This document shows, one piece after another, positions 26,657 to 34,796 of a stretch of DNA of 64,000 nt. This stretch comes from CBDCVY01 sp965223245. GTDB lineage: Bacteria; Nitrospinota; Nitrospinia; Nitrospinales; Nitrospinaceae. The DNA lies in contig CBDCVY010000013.1 in NCBI GenBank assembly GCA_965223245.1, positions 2,108,001 through 2,172,000 of the forward strand, in the 5' to 3' direction. Each line of letters begins with the position of its first letter. Position 1 is the first letter of the stretch. The notes under the pieces are model-generated. The model did not search any database and was not told where the DNA came from. It saw only the letters and a list, made by a program, of their open reading frames with translations. Made by a program: the position numbers and the translations under genes.

Positions 26657-27373
26657 TCAAATATCCACAAGGCAAATCGAGGTAAAAAGCTGTTTCATTT
26701 TAACGAAAAATTTTAAAATAGAACCAAAAAAACAACACCCGCGTCGAAAAAGTTATAAAAAAGAGGGAAGGTTGGGATCCGTCGAAAAAAATTAGAAAAC
26801 GAGAGGTTCTGCTTTTCCGAACTTTTCTATAGGGCCGTTTTGGATTTCATTCATTAAAGAAAGTTAATAAAACCACCCGTTTTACTCAAGAAATTTCTTT
26901 ACTTTCGATTATGAATTTTATTGCTTTTCGTTTTAGAAATGTAGGATACTTATTGTCCTTCATCCAATTCTTTACAAGGAGTTTCCAAAAGTGAATTTGG
27001 GAAAGTGTGAATATATAATGAATATCCCTAAACAACTTGGGTTATTCTTCAAACCGGTAATATTCAAGACAAACTTCTCCATCGTCGACAAATTGGAACA
27101 GACCTACTTTTCCAAAGGGTTCATGTAAAGCCCCCATACCTTCTTTTTTATCTGCCCAAAAAATATATTTATCCATCATTCCGGGCAGAGAAACCTTAAG
27201 TCCGTAAACTTTTTTGAGCCAAAGTTGAATTTTTCTTTTGGTTCATTCCGATTGTTTATCCACAGTCTATTTTAAGAGTAACTTTTTAAGGAGAATGGCA
27301 CTGCCTAAACGGGGCCGGGCAGAACAACCAAGTGGTTCACTATTTCATTAATTTTTTTTTGGAGATCAAACCA
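26657..27373. other. Spacer with possible small open frames
   Basis: About 700 AT-rich bases without repeat-island modules. It must hold promoters for the minus-strand kinase operon and the plus-strand acidic-protein gene. Two mutually antisense frames of 45 codons lie here: plus 26991-27128 (GTG start, AAGGAG 9 bases before it) and minus 27042-27179. Only the minus frame has protein-like composition. Confidence 0.5.
27042..27179 (-). CDS. Possible small protein or gene remnant, 45 residues
   Basis: Starts MMDKYIFWADKKEGMGALHE and ends YYRFEE, with a balanced composition and an aromatic, acidic pattern like the end of a small globular domain. The same frame stays open for about 20 more codons upstream (through KKVYGLKVSLPG) without a start codon. 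This suggests the 3' remnant of a longer gene or a gene with a non-standard start. No ribosome site is clear. A plus-strand frame lies antisense to it. Confidence 0.3.
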   Translation of the reverse strand: MMDKYIFWADKKEGMGALHEPFGKVGLFQFVDDGEVCLEYYRFEE

Positions 27374-27562
27374 ATGCCTAAATTTAAATTATTCGCAATT
27401 CTTTTTACATTAATGGCTTTTCTTCTTTCAGCTAATCTCGGATTTTCATCCCCACAAACTTTAGTTGTGGACAATGAAGCTCCGGTTCAATCACTCATCG
27501 TTAAAAGTGACGACAAAGACGATGATGATAAAGATGATGATGACCACGAAGAAAACAAGTAA
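27374..27562 (+). CDS. Small secreted acidic protein, 62 residues
   Basis: Signal peptide MPKFKLFAILFTLMAFLLSA followed by NLGFS, then a short mature part ending in an Asp/Lys-rich tail with DDKDDDDKDDDD. A GGAGAT ribosome site lies 8-13 bases before this ATG; an earlier ATG-like start in frame has none. The mature peptide of about 40 residues could bind divalent cations by its acidic run. No family recognised. It precedes the histone-like gene by 119 bases on the same strand. Confidence 0.65.
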   Translation: MPKFKLFAILFTLMAFLLSANLGFSSPQTLVVDNEAPVQSLIVKSDDKDDDDKDDDDHEENK

Positions 27563-27611
27563 ACAACCCGGTTTTATTCAGGTTTTTACTTAAGGAAACA
27601 ACTGTTTTCCC

Positions 27612-27628
27612 GGGAGCAGGATGCTCCC
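27612..27628 (+). promoter_or_regulatory. Hairpin GGGAGCA-GGA-TGCTCCC
   Basis: A perfect 7-bp stem with a 3-base loop between the acidic-protein gene and the histone-like gene. No T-run follows, so it is not a standard terminator; it could stabilise the upstream mRNA or limit read-through. Confidence 0.4.
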
Positions 27629-27681
27629 CGACATCAAATCGAGAACACAAAATCAACTTTCTCCCAAGGAGTTCCGATTCA

Positions 27682-27858
27682 ATGAATACCCATGACCAAA
27701 TAGTGACTGCTTACAATACCTATGTGGAAGAAAACGAGACCTTTGAACAAAAGAACACCAAAGCCGCCGCGGCCCGAGCCCGAAAAGCCTTGGCCGAATT
27801 AGGAAAACTGGCTAAAACCCGACGCGCCGAAATTCAAGAAAAGAAAAACAATCTTTAA
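27682..27858 (+). CDS. Histone H1-like (Hc1-related) small DNA-binding protein
   Basis: A 58-residue protein starting MNTHDQIVTAYNTYVEENET. The core NTKAAAARARKALAELGKLA followed by KTRRAEIQEKKNN matches the short bacterial histone H1-like family (NKAAGTRVRKGMQELK..A..IRKEIQ pattern) related to chlamydial Hc1, without the long Lys/Ala tail. Basic residues cluster in the second half. An AAGGAG ribosome site lies 12-17 bases before the ATG. Likely a nucleoid-associated protein. It runs convergently toward the secreted GGT gene. Confidence 0.75.
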   Translation: MNTHDQIVTAYNTYVEENETFEQKNTKAAAARARKALAELGKLAKTRRAEIQEKKNNL

Positions 27859-27893
27859 TCCTGAAATTTACCTTTTCCGCTTTTTTGAGTCCT

Positions 27894-29630
27894 TCAGTAA
27901 CCCAGGGTCAGCGCGCCCGGTCGTCGTGGGTCGGAGGCACCGTAAAAAATTCCATTTTTTCTGAGAACGGACTGCGTCGAGCCCATTGCATTTTTTTCAA
28001 CAATTCTGTGTCCTCTCTTTTCCAGCAATCGCAGCGTGTCCGGGCTAATGCCCTGTTCCACCCGCAGCTTGTCCGGCCGCCATTGATGATGAATCCGCCT
28101 CGTATTGGTCGCATCCAAAATGTTCATGTCATGATCAATCACATTAATGATGACTTGCAGGATGGCATTGATCAACCGCGGTCCTCCGGGACTTCCCGTT
28201 GCCAGAAACGGTTTACCGTCTTTGAGCACCATCATCGGAGCCATGGAACTCAAAGGACGCTTTGTCGGTTGAATGGCATTCGCCTGTCCGCCGAGCAGAC
28301 CATACGCATTCGGCACGCCGGGTTTGGCGGCAAAGTTGTCCATCTCATTGTTCATTAGAATTCCCGTTCCTTCCGGAACCATACCGGAGCCGAAACTAAA
28401 GTTGAGCGTGGTGGTATTGCTGACCACATTCCCAAAGCGATCCATCACCGAAAAGTGCGTGGTCTCCTCACTTTCATAAGGACTCGGTGACTCGGGATGA
28501 ATTTCTGCAGAGGGACGGGTTTTATGCGGGTCGATCCCTTGCCGCAGTTTTTCCGCGTACTTTTTAGAGGTAAGCCCTTCAATAGGAATGTGCCACCAGT
28601 CCGGGTCTCCCAGATATTTACTGCGATCAGCAAACGCCAGTTTCATAGACTCTGCCATCAAATGCATGCTTTCGGCGCTGAGCGCTCCCATTGCTTTTAA
28701 GGAATACCCTTCCAGAATATTCAGCATTTGAATGATATGAATGCCGCCGGAACTGGGAGGAGACATTCCCAAAATCTCATAGCCCCGGTACGTTCCGCGC
28801 ACCGGCTCCCGGACCGCGATGTGATATTTTTTCATATCTTCTTCCGTGATGAGTCCTCCGTGTTTCTTCATGGAAGCGAGGATTTTTTCAGCAATGGCTC
28901 CTTCATAAAATGCTTTCGGTCCGTTCTCCGCAATCTGCCGTAACGACCACGCCAGGTCTTTGAAGAACATGCGTTCCCCTACCTGATACACCGACCCATC
29001 CGGTTTGAAATAAATTCTGCGGGTTTCCGGCCATCGTTGCAGCCGCTCTTTACCTTTGCTCAACGTGAACACTTGATCCTTATTAACAATGATGCCTTCT
29101 TCGGCAAGTTTAATGGCGGGGGCGATCACGGTTTTTAAAGGCAGCGTTCCATAATGTTTTAAAACATGCGCCAGCCCGGCCACCGAACCGGGAACGCCCA
29201 TTGATTTAAAACTCGATTGCGCCAACTCTACATCCACCTTGCCTTCATTGTCGAGGTACATGTCGAACGTTGCTTTTAAGGGAGCCATTTCCCGGTAATC
29301 AATGGCAACGGTTTGGCCGGTCTTACCCATATGCACCAGCATGAATCCACCGCCGCCAATATTCCCGGCGCGCGGCAGCGTAACGGCAAGCGTGAATGCC
29401 ACTGCCACGGCGGCATCCACCGCGTTGCCGCCTTCTTCCAGAATTCTTAATCCCACGCGAGTGGCCGTGGCTTCCTGACTGGCCACCATGCCGTTTTTAC
29501 CGGTGACCGGATGAAACACATCTTTTTGTGAATAAATCCCGCCCTGTTGCGCCAATGCGGGAGATAGAGATAATAGTAAAGTAAGTAAAAACGAACCGAA
29601 GCTCGCAGAAAATCTTTTTATAAAACACAT
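27894..29630 (-). CDS. ggt: Secreted gamma-glutamyltransferase
   Basis: A 578-residue precursor with a signal peptide (FGSFLLTLLLSLSPALAQ), so periplasmic. It has all landmarks of classical GGT: GGNAVDAAVAVAFTLAV, the substrate-binding AIDYREMAP with its Arg, MSPPSSGGIHIIQMLN, and the catalytic Thr in ETTHFSVMDRFGN that is exposed by self-cleavage into large and small subunits. It removes gamma-glutamyl groups from glutathione and related peptides. It lies 28 bases after the CDF gene in a long minus-strand run. It differs clearly from the cytoplasmic paralogue at 22091-23722. The ATG at 29630 has GGGAG upstream; an open frame before it is antisense noise. Confidence 0.95.
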   Translation of the reverse strand: MCFIKRFSASFGSFLLTLLLSLSPALAQQGGIYSQKDVFHPVTGKNGMVASQEATATRVGLRILEEGGNAVDAAVAVAFTLAVTLPRAGNIGGGGFMLVHMGKTGQTVAIDYREMAPLKATFDMYLDNEGKVDVELAQSSFKSMGVPGSVAGLAHVLKHYGTLPLKTVIAPAIKLAEEGIIVNKDQVFTLSKGKERLQRWPETRRIYFKPDGSVYQVGERMFFKDLAWSLRQIAENGPKAFYEGAIAEKILASMKKHGGLITEEDMKKYHIAVREPVRGTYRGYEILGMSPPSSGGIHIIQMLNILEGYSLKAMGALSAESMHLMAESMKLAFADRSKYLGDPDWWHIPIEGLTSKKYAEKLRQGIDPHKTRPSAEIHPESPSPYESEETTHFSVMDRFGNVVSNTTTLNFSFGSGMVPEGTGILMNNEMDNFAAKPGVPNAYGLLGGQANAIQPTKRPLSSMAPMMVLKDGKPFLATGSPGGPRLINAILQVIINVIDHDMNILDATNTRRIHHQWRPDKLRVEQGISPDTLRLLEKRGHRIVEKNAMGSTQSVLRKNGIFYGASDPRRPGALTLGY

Positions 29631-29658
29631 GATAGTTTTCTCCCTACCAGTTTTATAT

Positions 29659-30618
29659 TCATTTCTCTTCTTCCTCTTTGGGTTTGTGCAGGTTTTTATC
29701 CACCAGGTGGCCCCGCCAACTTTGTACTTCAATGAACACACGCCGGATCTGTTCAAACCGTTCCTTGATTTGAAGCTCCATGCTTGAAATGGATTGTTCA
29801 ATATCTTCTGATGATACTTTGTCGACAAAATCGAGGCTGATGGTCAGCAACACATCCTTGGGTCCAAAGTGCAGCGTCAACACTTCATTGATGTGAAGAA
29901 TTTTGGGTTCGGAAAGAATGATTTCGCGAATTTCTCGTTGCACATCTTTGTTGACTGCTTCCCCAATGAGTAACCCTTTACATTCGAACGCCAGGAGCGA
30001 TGCGGTGGCGGCGAGGATGAGCCCGATTAAAACGGAACCGATACCATCGAGAATCGGCAAATGTAATAGTTCACTCAAGTAGATGCAGACGCCTGCGATG
30101 ACCAGACCCAACAACGCCGCGGTATCTTCAAACAGAACGGTGAACACCGCCGGGTCTTTGCTTCTTCTCACAGCTTGCATCCAACCCCGATCACCCTTCA
30201 CTTTGCGAAACTCTTTAATGGCCACTCCCAGCGCGGCGCCTTCAAACACAATCGCAATTCCAATCACGATGTAGTTGATCATCGGGTCGCTGATCGGTGA
30301 CGGAGATTGAATTTTTGCGATCCCTTCATAAATGGAAATACCTGCACCCAGTCCGAAGATGAGGATCGCCACTACAAAACTCCAGAAGTAAACTTCCATT
30401 CCATAGCCAAAGGGGTGCGATTCGTCGGCCGGTTTTTTCGAAGACTTTAAACCGTATAGCAGGAGCCACTGATTACCGGTATCGACCAGTGAATGGATGG
30501 CTTCACTGAACATGGTGGAGCTTCCGGTATAAGCCGCGGCCCAGAACTTGGTCGCGGAAATTAAACCATTACCAATGAGAGCTGCGTAGATTACTTTTTT
30601 AGAAGAATGAGATGCCAT
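29659..30618 (-). CDS. Cation diffusion facilitator family transporter (SLC30A9-like)
   Basis: A 319-residue inner-membrane protein. It begins MASHSSKKVIYAALIGNGLI and shows FSEAIHSLVDTGNQWLL (with the H-x-x-x-D metal site of TM2), a HPFGYGMEVYFW segment, and FEDTAALLGLVIAGV in TM5 (E-D-x-x-A). The C-terminal cytoplasmic domain (about 215-300) ends in an Asp/Glu/Lys tail. Such proteins exchange Zn2+ or Mn2+ for protons; the TM pattern is closest to the ZnT9-like branch. The ATG at 30618 has GGAGAC before it; a longer in-frame start is less likely. Followed by secreted GGT, preceded by MgtE. Confidence 0.92.
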   Translation of the reverse strand: MASHSSKKVIYAALIGNGLISATKFWAAAYTGSSTMFSEAIHSLVDTGNQWLLLYGLKSSKKPADESHPFGYGMEVYFWSFVVAILIFGLGAGISIYEGIAKIQSPSPISDPMINYIVIGIAIVFEGAALGVAIKEFRKVKGDRGWMQAVRRSKDPAVFTVLFEDTAALLGLVIAGVCIYLSELLHLPILDGIGSVLIGLILAATASLLAFECKGLLIGEAVNKDVQREIREIILSEPKILHINEVLTLHFGPKDVLLTISLDFVDKVSSEDIEQSISSMELQIKERFEQIRRVFIEVQSWRGHLVDKNLHKPKEEEEK

Positions 30619-30697
30619 TGGGTCTCCGTGCGAATCGTGTTCATATAATATAACCGTTGAAAACAATCATGTGAAAAGTTGTTCCAATCGGTTTCTT

Positions 30698-32005
30698 TTA
30701 CAACATACTTGAAAGCATTGTAGCGATTCCTAAAAAGGAAAAAAATCCGGCAATGTCCGTCACCGTAGTTAGAATAATAGAGGAAGCCGTTGCCGGGTCC
30801 TGGCCCAGTCGCGTCAATATAATCGGTACGGATGCGCCGGCAAACCCGGCGGCGATCATGGACAGTACCATAGAGATGGCAATGACCAGCGCCAGCCCGA
30901 TGGAATGGCTCCAAATGTAAACGCCGACAGCCGTCGTTAAAGCGATGGCGACTCCGTTAATCAGTCCCACCCACATTTCTTTGAAAACCACAGCGGCCCA
31001 TTGGCGAACACTGATTTCTTTTAATGCCAGTCCGCGCATGGTAACGGCCAACGCCTGGGCGCCGGCGTTCCCGGATTGCCCCGCCACTACCGGGAGCAAC
31101 ACCGCCAGCGCGGTAAACTTGGCGATGGTCGACTCAAAAATGCCAACCACGCTGGCCGCCAGAAAGGCCGTTACCAGATTGATCTCCAACCAGGGTAATC
31201 GTTTCTTCACAGAAAAAAGTGGTTTAGAAAGTGCGCGTTCGTCCTTACTCGCGCCAAACATGGTTTGGATATCCACGGTGGCTTCTTCTTCCACCGCTTT
31301 GACTAATGCATCGTAACGCACCACGCCCACCAGGTTTCCGGAAAGATCCAACACCGGTAAATTGGAAACTTTAAACTCTTCCATTTTGGAAACGACTTCT
31401 TCCCGCGGGTCCATCGGGTTCACAAAGGCCTTGATCGGCTGCGCTAATTCTTTAAGCGTTTGCAGTGGCTCCGCCAGTGCCAGGTCCTGCATTTCCAACC
31501 GCGAAACCAGTTTGTTCTTGTCGTTGATTAAAAATAAAGTGCGCGTCGGTTTGAACTTGAGCAGGCGCAGTCGCTTCACCGCTTGCCGAACGGTCATGGA
31601 ATCGCGAAACGGATGCGCCCGAGTGTCCATCAATCGACCTGCCGAGTCTTCCGAGTAGGTCATCATGCTTCGATAATCTTTTTGCAGCGTCGCATCGACT
31701 AAACCTAAAATCCGATCTCTATCTTCCGGTTCCAATTTGCCCAACAGGTTGAGGATTAAATTCGGGTTGGATTCATAAAGTATAGTCCTTAGCGTGGCAT
31801 CGGGTAGCCGCGAAAAAATTTCAGTTGCAATATCCGGGCTGAGCAGTTCCAGAATTTTGGTGATCAGCGGAATCGGCTGCACCTCTAATAATTTTCCGCC
31901 GACTTCCGGTTCCACTAACTCCAATTCTTTAACTGCCTCAGAAGGATAATCGGTGAAGAATCGGTGATTCAATTTTGCTATGGCATTGCTGGAACTAGCG
32001 GTCAT
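30698..32005 (-). CDS. mgtE: MgtE-type magnesium transporter
   Basis: A 435-residue protein with MgtE architecture: an N-domain of helical repeats (IFSRLPDATLRTILYESNP, about 65-85), CBS pair (about 130-260), a plug helix, and a five-helix channel with the conserved LLPVVAGQSGNAGAQALAV motif near residue 310, the Mg2+ selectivity segment. The cytosolic N and CBS domains sense Mg2+ and gate the channel. Its first 11 bases overlap the end of the upstream MgtE-N/CBS gene, so the two are probably coexpressed and may interact. Confidence 0.95.
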   Translation of the reverse strand: MTASSSNAIAKLNHRFFTDYPSEAVKELELVEPEVGGKLLEVQPIPLITKILELLSPDIATEIFSRLPDATLRTILYESNPNLILNLLGKLEPEDRDRILGLVDATLQKDYRSMMTYSEDSAGRLMDTRAHPFRDSMTVRQAVKRLRLLKFKPTRTLFLINDKNKLVSRLEMQDLALAEPLQTLKELAQPIKAFVNPMDPREEVVSKMEEFKVSNLPVLDLSGNLVGVVRYDALVKAVEEEATVDIQTMFGASKDERALSKPLFSVKKRLPWLEINLVTAFLAASVVGIFESTIAKFTALAVLLPVVAGQSGNAGAQALAVTMRGLALKEISVRQWAAVVFKEMWVGLINGVAIALTTAVGVYIWSHSIGLALVIAISMVLSMIAAGFAGASVPIILTRLGQDPATASSIILTTVTDIAGFFSFLGIATMLSSML

Positions 32006-32852
32006 GTCTCGACTCCTTACTTGTTGTGCTGTCGTCCGGGGAAGCGCCGGTGGCCGAACCGACCAGCCACTTTAATGCGGAAATGTAAGCGTTGATCCCA
32101 TCCATGAAAACGGAATCGATTTGTTCAGAATCGGTTTTGTCTCCGGAGACTGCCATGGCCCGGTTTAGGTTGTTGAGCGTCAACATGCCCACGAATCGGG
32201 ATTTGCCGTCGACTACGGGCAGTGCTTCGAAGCGATCCCAGTAAGGGGAGGGCGCTACCGATCGAATGGTCGCTCTGTCGGAAAGGGTGATAAAGTCACG
32301 TTCCATAATTTTAGAGACCGGGCTGGAATCTTTCGTCGCAATCAATTTTGTAATATGCAGCGTCCCGATCACAGTGCCATGCGAGTCTACCACGCAGGGC
32401 GCGTAATCAATTTCTTTCTGAGCCAGACGAAAGGTTTTGCGGATTTGTTCCACTAACGTGGTTTCCGTTACTGCCGGGATTTCGGAATCCATCCACGCAC
32501 CGACTAAGTTTTGAGGGTAGGACAATTTCTTTTTGATTAATGCTTTCTTCGCCGGCACCAATTCTTTTAATATCAATTTAGACATAGAGTTTGGAATAAA
32601 ACGAAACAATGAGATTCCTTTATAAGCTTTCATGCTGTGCAGGAACTCGGTACATTTTTCAGGCGGAAACTTGAGAAAGCATTGAGCGGCATACTGCGGC
32701 GCAAGGACTTCCAGCGTTTTAGCCGCCAGGTCCGGTGGCAATTCCTTTAACAACTCAACCGTATCTTCCACCGGGAGACTTTCCAAAGCATTCGCGGCGT
32801 TTCGGGGATGCAGCTTTAAAAAATTTGCAGTAAACGCAATGACTTCATTCAT
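31995..32852 (-). CDS. MgtE-N plus CBS domain protein without channel
   Basis: A 285-residue soluble protein that looks like the cytosolic half of MgtE: an N-terminal helical repeat part (ALESLPVEDTVELLKELPPD) and two CBS motifs (about 120-240) with IGTLHITKLIA and RFVGMLTLNNLNRAMA. No membrane helices. It overlaps MgtE by 11 bases downstream and the MscS-like gene by 8 bases upstream. It may be a separate regulatory subunit that pairs with the MgtE CBS dimer or with the channel upstream; this is inference from domain content and overlap. Confidence 0.85.
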   Translation of the reverse strand: MNEVIAFTANFLKLHPRNAANALESLPVEDTVELLKELPPDLAAKTLEVLAPQYAAQCFLKFPPEKCTEFLHSMKAYKGISLFRFIPNSMSKLILKELVPAKKALIKKKLSYPQNLVGAWMDSEIPAVTETTLVEQIRKTFRLAQKEIDYAPCVVDSHGTVIGTLHITKLIATKDSSPVSKIMERDFITLSDRATIRSVAPSPYWDRFEALPVVDGKSRFVGMLTLNNLNRAMAVSGDKTDSEQIDSVFMDGINAYISALKWLVGSATGASPDDSTTSKESRHDR

Positions 32853-33657
32853 CAGAGCTCACCTCCTTAATGATTAGCAAAGAAGGATCGGTATGAAAAA
32901 ACTTAGCGGGTACGATGACGCGTCCTTCCGTTGTGGACAACACCATGGAAGTGGGATTCAATTCGAGCACGGTTCCTTCGACGCTGCCGAATCGTAAGTT
33001 TTGACCCGGCTGGTACACTTTCTTCATTTGGTGTCCACTGATCAAATTGCTGGCCAGGTCTTTGGTTCCTAAACCCAATGCCAGTGCCAGGCTGCCCAAC
33101 ACCGCTCCAAGGATGATGGATAACAATGTGACGATAAAATCGACTGCAATTCCCACCTGGTCCAGACCAATTATAATGGACGAGATCAAAATGGTTCCCT
33201 GAACAATGCCTCCAAGGAGTTTCGAATAAGAAATGTGCGAGGCTTCCGTAGCGGACAGGGTCAGTTCTTTGCCGAGTGCGCTCAACAGCACCCCGAATAC
33301 AATGATCAGGATTCCGGCAAAGATCTGCGGGAAATATGCGATGAGCCGGTTCACCCAAATTGAAAACGCGGTGAGTCCGAGGACTTCCGTAGCCAAAACG
33401 GCGAAGAAAATAATCGTTCCCCAAAACACAATTTTGCTGAACAGCGTAGTGATGGTGTTGGATAATTCAAAACGCGCCAGGTTTCCTTTGGAGAACAGTC
33501 GCTTCAATACTCTGTTGAAAAGGGTTGCCAGTCGTATGCTCAGCGCTTTAAGCATACGGGCCACAAACCAGCCAAAAATTATCAGAATGATGGCACCAAA
33601 CAGTTTGGGCGAAAACTCAATCAATTGTTTCCATAAACCTGAAAAAATATTGGGCAA
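32845..33657 (-). CDS. MscS-like membrane protein with conserved TM-helix repeats
   Basis: A 270-residue protein with about five hydrophobic segments (about 17-37, 70-95, 105-125, 150-170, 175-195) and a C-terminal beta domain (VYQPGQNLRFGSVEGTVLEL then VIVPAKFF) that matches the MscS beta domain. The paired TM pattern (IILIIFGWFVARMLKAL) is the conserved-TM-helix family of channels. It differs from the standard MscS at 9202-10167. Overlaps the CBS gene by 8 bases. Likely a small-ion or osmolyte channel. Confidence 0.85.
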   Translation of the reverse strand: MPNIFSGLWKQLIEFSPKLFGAIILIIFGWFVARMLKALSIRLATLFNRVLKRLFSKGNLARFELSNTITTLFSKIVFWGTIIFFAVLATEVLGLTAFSIWVNRLIAYFPQIFAGILIIVFGVLLSALGKELTLSATEASHISYSKLLGGIVQGTILISSIIIGLDQVGIAVDFIVTLLSIILGAVLGSLALALGLGTKDLASNLISGHQMKKVYQPGQNLRFGSVEGTVLELNPTSMVLSTTEGRVIVPAKFFHTDPSLLIIKEVSSDE

Positions 33658-33791
33658 TTCTTCAGTGATTTCGTTAATTCATTCATGGTGTATACCTATC
33701 AAAAATTTTTTAATGTCAATCCGTCGATTCAAAATTCGTTGAATCCCGTTTTTACTATTCGATATTTTTAAGGCTCACTCGGAGACCTGCT

Positions 33792-34793
33792 TTACTTAAA
33801 AGCAGGGTTTAACCGGCTCAGCGTTTTTTTCACTTTGTGAGTATTGACAAACATGGCAATGTGAAACAGTGCGTCTCCTTTGTTGACCAGCGGCAATTGA
33901 GTTTTACCGATGATGATGCCGTCGGTTTTTGCCAGAACCGGAACTTCACACTTACCCAGAGGGTCGCGTATATAACCGATGATTTCATTTGCGGTCACAT
34001 GCGTTCCCAGAGTTTTTTTAGTCGTTAAAATTCCCGCGTTGGGAGCGCGAACCCAGACGGATTTGTTAGAAATAAAAGCTTCCGGGCGCGCTTTCTCTTT
34101 TGCGTTGGGCAGCATACCGATGGACCGCATCACTCCTTTGATTCCGCTGACTCCCATGCGAATCACATGCTCGTCGTAACGCAGCGCTTCGCCGCCTTCG
34201 TAAAGCAGTATCGGAATTTTTTTCTTTTGCGCTTCTGCCCGCAGCGAACCGTCCCGGGTATTGGAATTAATAATGACCGGAACTCCAAACTGAAACGCAA
34301 GGTTTCGGACGATGGGGTCATCCACGCAGCCGCGGATCTGCGGCAGATTGGTTCTGTGAATGGCGCCGGTGTGCAGGTCGATTCCGTGTGTACTTTTTTT
34401 CAGAACTTCGGTGGTGAACAAATGCGCCAACTGTGCGGCCATGGAACCCTGCGATGATCCGGGAAAGGAACGGTTGAGATCGCGCCGGTCCGGCAGATAA
34501 CGCGACAGGTTATTAAACCCGAAAATATTTACCACCGGAATGGTGATGAGCGTTCCGCATAATTTTTTTAGAGCTTTGAAAGAGAGCAGGCGACGAATGA
34601 TTTCTATGCCGTTAATTTCGTCGCCATGAATGGCTGCTGAAATGAATAACGTGGGTCCCTCTTTTTCACCGCGATGCACCTCGATGGGAACCGTGACTTC
34701 GGAGAAATCGTACAACTTGGCAAGAGGGAGCTCGATGACGCGGTGGTCTCCGGGCGCAATTTTTTTTCCGCCGATAACTAAATCCTGTGGCAT
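33792..34793 (-). CDS. Succinylglutamate desuccinylase/aspartoacylase family (M14-like) protein
   Basis: A 333-residue cytoplasmic metallohydrolase. Zinc ligands are visible: His56 and Glu59 in AAIHGDEI and His141 in GIDLHTGAIH, with the catalytic Glu199 in ILLYEGGE. The C-terminal beta part has the usual barrel-like ANAGILTT and KTDGIIIGKT pieces. It follows RimK by 3 bases in the known RimK/M14-like/retropepsin-like set, where it is thought to remove the glutamate (or other) residues that RimK adds. Confidence 0.92.
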   Translation of the reverse strand: MPQDLVIGGKKIAPGDHRVIELPLAKLYDFSEVTVPIEVHRGEKEGPTLFISAAIHGDEINGIEIIRRLLSFKALKKLCGTLITIPVVNIFGFNNLSRYLPDRRDLNRSFPGSSQGSMAAQLAHLFTTEVLKKSTHGIDLHTGAIHRTNLPQIRGCVDDPIVRNLAFQFGVPVIINSNTRDGSLRAEAQKKKIPILLYEGGEALRYDEHVIRMGVSGIKGVMRSIGMLPNAKEKARPEAFISNKSVWVRAPNAGILTTKKTLGTHVTANEIIGYIRDPLGKCEVPVLAKTDGIIIGKTQLPLVNKGDALFHIAMFVNTHKVKKTLSRLNPAFK

Positions 34794-34796
34794 GCC

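Noticed and set aside
26991..27128. Plus-strand 45-codon frame as a gene
   Set aside because: Ribosome site is fair but composition is poor, and the antisense frame is more protein-like.
27332..27373. Longer start for the small acidic protein
   Set aside because: The extension has no ribosome site and would bury the signal peptide.
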